NCBI GenBank assembly: GCA_015489285.1
Contig: WGAA01000177.1
Location: forward strand, 1 to 6,610
Origin: Anaerolineae bacterium
Lineage (GTDB): Bacteria > Chloroflexota > Anaerolineae > JAADDB01
Length of the DNA stretch: 6,610 nt
Direction: 5' to 3'
In this document: positions 3,144-6,610 of the stretch, piece after piece
Layout: each line of letters begins with the position of its first letter
Position numbering within the stretch: the stretch's first letter is position 1
Position numbers and translations under genes: made by a program
The notes under the pieces: generated by a model
Databases searched by the model: none
The model's input: the letters and a program-made list of their open reading frames with translations, nothing else
Told to the model about the DNA's origin: nothing

Positions 3144-5461
3144 TCCCCCTCCCCCAACAGTTTTCGCAGCAGGAAGATGGACCCTTGTTTGTCCAGCGGT
3201 TGGTTGTTGTTGCCGCACTTGGGGCTCTGGATGCAGCTGGGGCATCCGCTCTCACAGGGGCAGGTTTCGATGAGGCGTAGGGTGGCTTTCCACAGCTCTT
3301 CCAGGGAGGTGAAGCCCTTTTCGGCAATGCCCGCGCCGCCGGGAAAGCCGTCGTAAATGGCAATCAGGGGCGTCTGGGTGTCCGGGTGATTTACCGTGCT
3401 CACCCCGCCGATATCCCACCGGTCGCTCATCGTGAACAGGGGGAGCATGGCAATGCAGGCGTGCTCGGCCGCGTGCAAACTCCCCGCAAAATCGTATCCC
3501 CGAGCCCGAAACTCCTCCTCCCACTCCCGCGGCATGACCCACCACACCCCCCGGGTGTCGAAAACCGTCGGGGGCATATCCAGGTCCTCCACCCCCAGGA
3601 CCTCCTCCGTGAACAACTGCTTCATCCGGTACCCGATCACCTGACTCCACGCCCGCACCTCCCCGTAGAACGCGTGCACCGTCCCCACCGCGCGGTCCCG
3701 TTCTGCCCGCTGCACCCGGATGTGGTCGATCTCCATCGCCTGAGTGTAGTAATTCACCGCCTGGTGACGGGCGTACGCGCGGCGCCCGGACTCATCCCAG
3801 CGGGTGATCACGTACGTCTCCCCCATGTGGAGGTACACCGCGCCGGGATGGGCCCGATACGCGGCCGTACTCGCCTCGATCTCCTCCAGGACCTGGCCGG
3901 TTTCCTCCTCGATGATGAGAAATCGGTCCGCGTTGATGGAGCGCAGGCTCACCCGTTTTGCCGGATAATCCCGCCCCATGTAGTACCAGCGTCCCCGGCG
4001 GTAGGCGAGGATGCCCGCCTCCTCCAGTTCCCGCATGACCTGGGGGAAACGGGGACCGAAGAGGCGCTCATCGTCCAGGGCACGCACCCCCGGTGGCGGT
4101 TCCACCTGGAGGGGGAGTTCCCGCGCGGCGCAGGGGAGGTGCATTCGGAGGATGTGTTCGTTGTTGGGGTTGAGGAGCGCGTTCTCGATGGGGCGCCCGA
4201 AGAGGTCCTGGGGGTTTCGCATGAAGTACTGTTCCATGGGATTATCGTAGGCGATGAGGGCGGAGAAGGAGGGCGTATCGCCCCGTCGGCCCGCGCGCCC
4301 CGCCTGCTGCCACATGGAGGCCACCGTCCCCGGGAACCCGACCAGCACGCTGGCATCCATATCCCCGATGTCGATGCCCAGCTCCAGAGCGGTCGTCGCG
4401 ATGACGGCCAACAACTCGCCGGAGAAAAGGCGGCGTTCGATGGCCCGACGGTCCTCCGCGCGGTATCCGGCCCGGTACGCGGCGACCCGATCCGCCAGGT
4501 CCGGGGCCTCCCGCTTCAGCGCGTGACGCACGTATTTCAGGATCAGCTCCACAATGCGTCGGGCCCGGGCAAAGGCGATGGTCCGCACCCGTTCCACCAT
4601 CAGCGCGGTGATGAGTCGGGTGGCCTCGCTGTTGGGACTGCGGCGGAGCTGAAGGGCCGGCTCGATGACCGGAGGGTTCCACAGGACGAACGTGCGCGGC
4701 CCGCGCGGTGACCCGTCCTCGCTCACCACCACGGCCTCCGCGCCGGTCAACAGGCGGAAATGTTCCCCCGGGTTGGCGATGGTCGCGGACGCGGCGATGA
4801 TCCGCGGGGTGCTCCCGTAGTGGGCACAGAGGCGCCACAGACGACGCAAGACCAGGGCGACCTGGGAGCCGAAGATGCCCCGGTACGTGTGGGCTTCGTC
4901 GATGACCACGTAACGGAGCCCGCGCAGGAAGGAGGCCCACAGGGTGTGGTGGGGGAGAATGCCCACGTGCAGCATGTCCGGGTTCGTGAGGACGATTTGG
5001 GCCTCCTGGCGCAGGCGGGCACGGGTGCGGGTAGGCGTATCCCCGTCATAGGGGCCGAACATCATGTTGGGGAACTCGTGTTCCGTGAGCGCACGCAGCG
5101 CGCGCAACTGGTCCTGGGCCAGGGCCTTCGTGGGGTACAGGTACAACGCGCGGGCCCGCCAATCCTCGGCCAGGGCCTCGAGCACCGGCACGTTGTAGCA
5201 CAACGTCTTCCCGCTGGCCGTCCCCGTCGTCACAATGACGTTATGTCCTGCCCGAGCCGCGTTGATGGCCTGGGCCTGATGGGTGTAGAAACGGGTGATC
5301 CCCATATGCTTCAGGGCCCGTTCCACCTGGGGATGGAGGGGGCGATCCAACGTCCCGTAGCGCGCCTTCCGACCGGGGATGCGTTCCACGTGAACGATCT
5401 GCCCCTTGTACCACCGTTGACGTCGCAACTTTTCCAAAAACGCGTCGGGCAGGAACGTCAT
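3137..5461 (-). CDS. MrfA/YprA-type DEAH-box DNA repair helicase with C-terminal DUF1998 (MZB) domain
   Basis: A 774-residue superfamily 2 helicase, predicted cytosolic and acting on DNA. Motifs in order: HQAQAINAA (Q-like, 61-69), Walker A GTASGKT (80-86), YPTKALAQDQ (motif Ia, 109-118), DEAH (188-191), SAT (225-227), TTALELGIDIG (motif V, 356-366) and QQAGRAGRRG (motif VI, 385-394). The C-terminal third carries SLHAAEHACIAMLP (661-674), YDGFPGGAGIAEKGF (703-717) and the cysteine cluster Cys734, 736, 740, 743 and 749, ending in SPKCGN. This is the DUF1998 signature of B. subtilis MrfA, which works in repair of mitomycin damage; Hrq1 and other helicases with this module are further relatives. 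All catalytic motifs are intact and the length is close to MrfA (about 750). The start ATG (5459-5461) overlaps the stop of the uracil-DNA glycosylase gene as ATGA, with GAGGAGAGG upstream, so translation is probably coupled. Substrate is not shown by sequence. Confidence 0.95.
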   Translation of the reverse strand: MTFLPDAFLEKLRRQRWYKGQIVHVERIPGRKARYGTLDRPLHPQVERALKHMGITRFYTHQAQAINAARAGHNVIVTTGTASGKTLCYNVPVLEALAEDWRARALYLYPTKALAQDQLRALRALTEHEFPNMMFGPYDGDTPTRTRARLRQEAQIVLTNPDMLHVGILPHHTLWASFLRGLRYVVIDEAHTYRGIFGSQVALVLRRLWRLCAHYGSTPRIIAASATIANPGEHFRLLTGAEAVVVSEDGSPRGPRTFVLWNPPVIEPALQLRRSPNSEATRLITALMVERVRTIAFARARRIVELILKYVRHALKREAPDLADRVAAYRAGYRAEDRRAIERRLFSGELLAVIATTALELGIDIGDMDASVLVGFPGTVASMWQQAGRAGRRGDTPSFSALIAYDNPMEQYFMRNPQDLFGRPIENALLNPNNEHILRMHLPCAARELPLQVEPPPGVRALDDERLFGPRFPQVMRELEEAGILAYRRGRWYYMGRDYPAKRVSLRSINADRFLIIEEETGQVLEEIEASTAAYRAHPGAVYLHMGETYVITRWDESGRRAYARHQAVNYYTQAMEIDHIRVQRAERDRAVGTVHAFYGEVRAWSQVIGYRMKQLFTEEVLGVEDLDMPPTVFDTRGVWWVMPREWEEEFRARGYDFAGSLHAAEHACIAMLPLFTMSDRWDIGGVSTVNHPDTQTPLIAIYDGFPGGAGIAEKGFTSLEELWKATLRLIETCPCESGCPSCIQSPKCGNNNQPLDKQGSIFLLRKLLGEGEE

Positions 5462-6150
5462 GGCCTTTCCTCTCCTCGGAGCAATTCCTTGACCTTCTCC
5501 CAGATCGCGTCGAACATTTCCCGAGTCAGGCGACCCGTTTGCGTGTTCTGACGGCTGGGGTGATATGAGGCCACGATGGTGGGTTCCCCCTCACCCAGGG
5601 AATAGGTGGCCCCGTGGGCAAATCGCCATCGCGGGATGGTGTACCCGCGCTCGCGGTAGAGGCGCAGGGTCCAATCGAAGGCGATGCGCCCCAACGTCAC
5701 GATGACCTGCAAGTTCGGCAGGAGGTCGATCTCCCGCCCCATGTAGGGCAGGCACGTGGCGATCTCCCGGGCTGTGGGCCGATTCTGTGGGGGGACACAA
5801 CGGACGACCGCGGTGATGAACACGTCGTGGAGGGTGAGCCCATCGCCGCGGTGGGTGGCCGTGGGCTGGTTGGCGAAGCCTGCACGGTACAGGGCCGGGT
5901 ACAGGAAATCTCCCGACCCATCCCCGGTGAACATGCGGCCCGTCCGGTTCGCCCCGTGGGCCCCGGGGGCCAGCCCCACGATCAACACCCGTGCGTTGTG
6001 GTCCCCGAACCCGGGCACCGGTTTCCCCCAATACGTCCAATCTCGGTACGCACGGCGTTTCTTGCGGGCCACCTCCTCGCGCCACGCCACCAGGCGAGGG
6101 CACTTACGGCAGCCGACGATTTCCTTCTCCAATGCCTCCCACGCGTCCAT
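5458..6150 (-). CDS. Family 5 (UDGb-type) uracil-DNA glycosylase, 4Fe-4S
   Basis: A 230-residue base-excision enzyme that would remove uracil, and in this family also hypoxanthine or other deaminated bases, from DNA. Four cysteines fit the [4Fe-4S] site: Cys14, Cys17 (CRKCPRL), Cys118 (VRCVPP) and Cys133 (ATCLPYM). Motif 1 is GLAPGAHGANRTGR (59-72); like other family 5 enzymes it lacks the catalytic Asp/Asn of families 1 and 4. Motif 2 is HPSRQNTQTGRLT (197-209). It closely resembles Thermus UDGb as I recall it. I start it at ATG 6148-6150: GGGGAGG lies 5 nt upstream, MDAWEALEKEIVGCRKC matches the family N-terminus, and a candidate promoter places the transcript start near 6188. ATG at 6204 (18 residues longer, also with a GGAGG) is the alternative. 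The frame is open to 6420 only because it runs through repeats. The stop overlaps the helicase start by ATGA. Confidence 0.93.
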   Translation of the reverse strand: MDAWEALEKEIVGCRKCPRLVAWREEVARKKRRAYRDWTYWGKPVPGFGDHNARVLIVGLAPGAHGANRTGRMFTGDGSGDFLYPALYRAGFANQPTATHRGDGLTLHDVFITAVVRCVPPQNRPTAREIATCLPYMGREIDLLPNLQVIVTLGRIAFDWTLRLYRERGYTIPRWRFAHGATYSLGEGEPTIVASYHPSRQNTQTGRLTREMFDAIWEKVKELLRGEERP

Positions 6151-6194
6151 CGATACCTCCCCGGTCAGAGGGATAAAGGACCCCACTCCACCTA

Positions 6195-6224
6195 ATTGAA
6201 CCATTGTCCCTCCCCCCTCGTCAA
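6195..6224 (-). promoter_or_regulatory. Candidate sigma70-type promoter for the glycosylase-helicase operon
   Basis: On the minus strand TTGACG (6224-6219) is followed after 18 bp by TTCAAT (6200-6195), matching 5/6 and 4/6 of the consensus. Initiation near 6188 would leave a leader of about 38 nt before ATG 6150 and would exclude the ATG at 6204. Not proven; the -10 is weak. Confidence 0.4.
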
Positions 6225-6238
6225 GCCCATTTGTGGCC

Positions 6239-6610
6239 AACGAGTGACGAGGGACGAGTAACGAGTAATTCGGATGGCGCGAGGATAAGGTTGGTGTGAG
6301 GATAAGGAGCCTGGGAGGAAGACAACGATTAACGATTAAAGGACTGGCGTGCATACAAGGTTGGCTTGACAAGCCCCACCCGGCCGGCGCGTCGACTTTT
6401 GACGACCGACGACCGACCAATGACGACCGAGAGGATGGCGTGAAAACAAAGTCGACTCTACGGCGCCAACGTTAGTAACAAGTCACGAGTAACGAGTAAC
6501 TGCCTGGCGTGAAGCCAAAGTTGACTCCACCAAGCCAACTTGTCTTCAAGTTACGCATTACGCATCACGTATCACGCATCACGCACGCATCGCCAACCTT
6601 CATCCGACCA
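6239..6610 (+). repeat. Right-hand repeat mosaic: heptamer tracts alternating with core repeats
   Basis: No gene is seen. Heptamer tracts occur at about 6239-6270 (ACGAGTA units), 6324-6340 (AACGATT), 6401-6430 (TGACGACC/GACGACC), 6473-6500 (ACGAGTA) and 6551-6591 (ATTACGC, ATCACGC). Between them lie four plus-strand core copies: GGATGGCGCGAGGATAAGG (6272), CTGGCGTGCATACAAGGTT (6344), GGATGGCGTGAAAACAAAGT (6433) and CTGGCGTGAAGCCAAAGTTG (6504). The spacing of the cores is about 70-90 bp. Units read NACG every 7 nt here, whereas the left array reads CGTN on the same strand, so the polarity flips across the repair operon. The array reaches the window edge and is probably incomplete. Confidence 0.8.

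Noticed and set aside
3386..4711. 441-codon plus-strand open frame inside the helicase gene
   Set aside because: Antisense to the conserved helicase and DUF1998 motifs, with His/Pro/Arg-rich composition and no recognisable domain.
6151..6420. Extended N-terminus of the glycosylase (up to 90 extra residues)
   Set aside because: The extension lies in repeat and promoter-like DNA and has no family counterpart, while ATG 6150 has a well-placed GGAGG and matches the usual N-terminus.

Overview
The window is GC-rich DNA from a bacterium, most plausibly a thermophilic Chloroflexota. That placement is inference. It rests on the high-GC coding style, a family 5 uracil-DNA glycosylase that closely resembles the Thermus type, a DUF35 Zn-ribbon/OB-fold protein, and intergenic DNA full of palindromes and heptamer tracts. 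No rRNA, tRNA or phylogenetic marker is present to settle it.

Layout. (1) Positions 1-1919, minus strand: a metal-oxyanion uptake operon. An extended -10 promoter (1911-1919) drives a leader of about 335 nt. The leader carries what I read as a molybdenum-cofactor (Moco) riboswitch (about 1731-1872), followed directly by a strong intrinsic terminator (1684-1719). Next come a lipoprotein substrate-binding protein (489-1568), a 34-bp perfect palindrome, and the N-terminal part of a FecCD-type ABC permease that runs off the left edge (1-422). By sequence the transporter belongs to the iron-siderophore/cobalamin class, but the riboswitch points to molybdate (or tungstate) as substrate, as in the MolABC type. 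(2) Positions 2096-2503, plus strand, divergent: a lone DUF35 Zn-ribbon/OB-fold protein. (3) Positions 2504-3136: no gene. This region is a mosaic of heptamer tracts (CGTN every 7 nt), a composite repeat with a 95-bp offset, core repeats and a run of perfect hairpins. (4) Positions 3137-6150, minus strand: a two-gene DNA-repair operon. A family 5 (UDGb) uracil-DNA glycosylase overlaps by ATGA a MrfA/YprA-type DEAH helicase with a C-terminal DUF1998 cysteine cluster. (5) Positions about 6239-6610: a second mosaic with the same heptamer and core repeats, in the opposite orientation to the left array.

How the parts work together. In the first operon, cofactor sufficiency would fold the aptamer, release the terminator and shut off uptake. 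In the second, a glycosylase that removes deaminated bases is translated in step with a helicase of a known repair family. The two repeat mosaics are near mirror images around the repair operon, and I do not recognise them as a named element.
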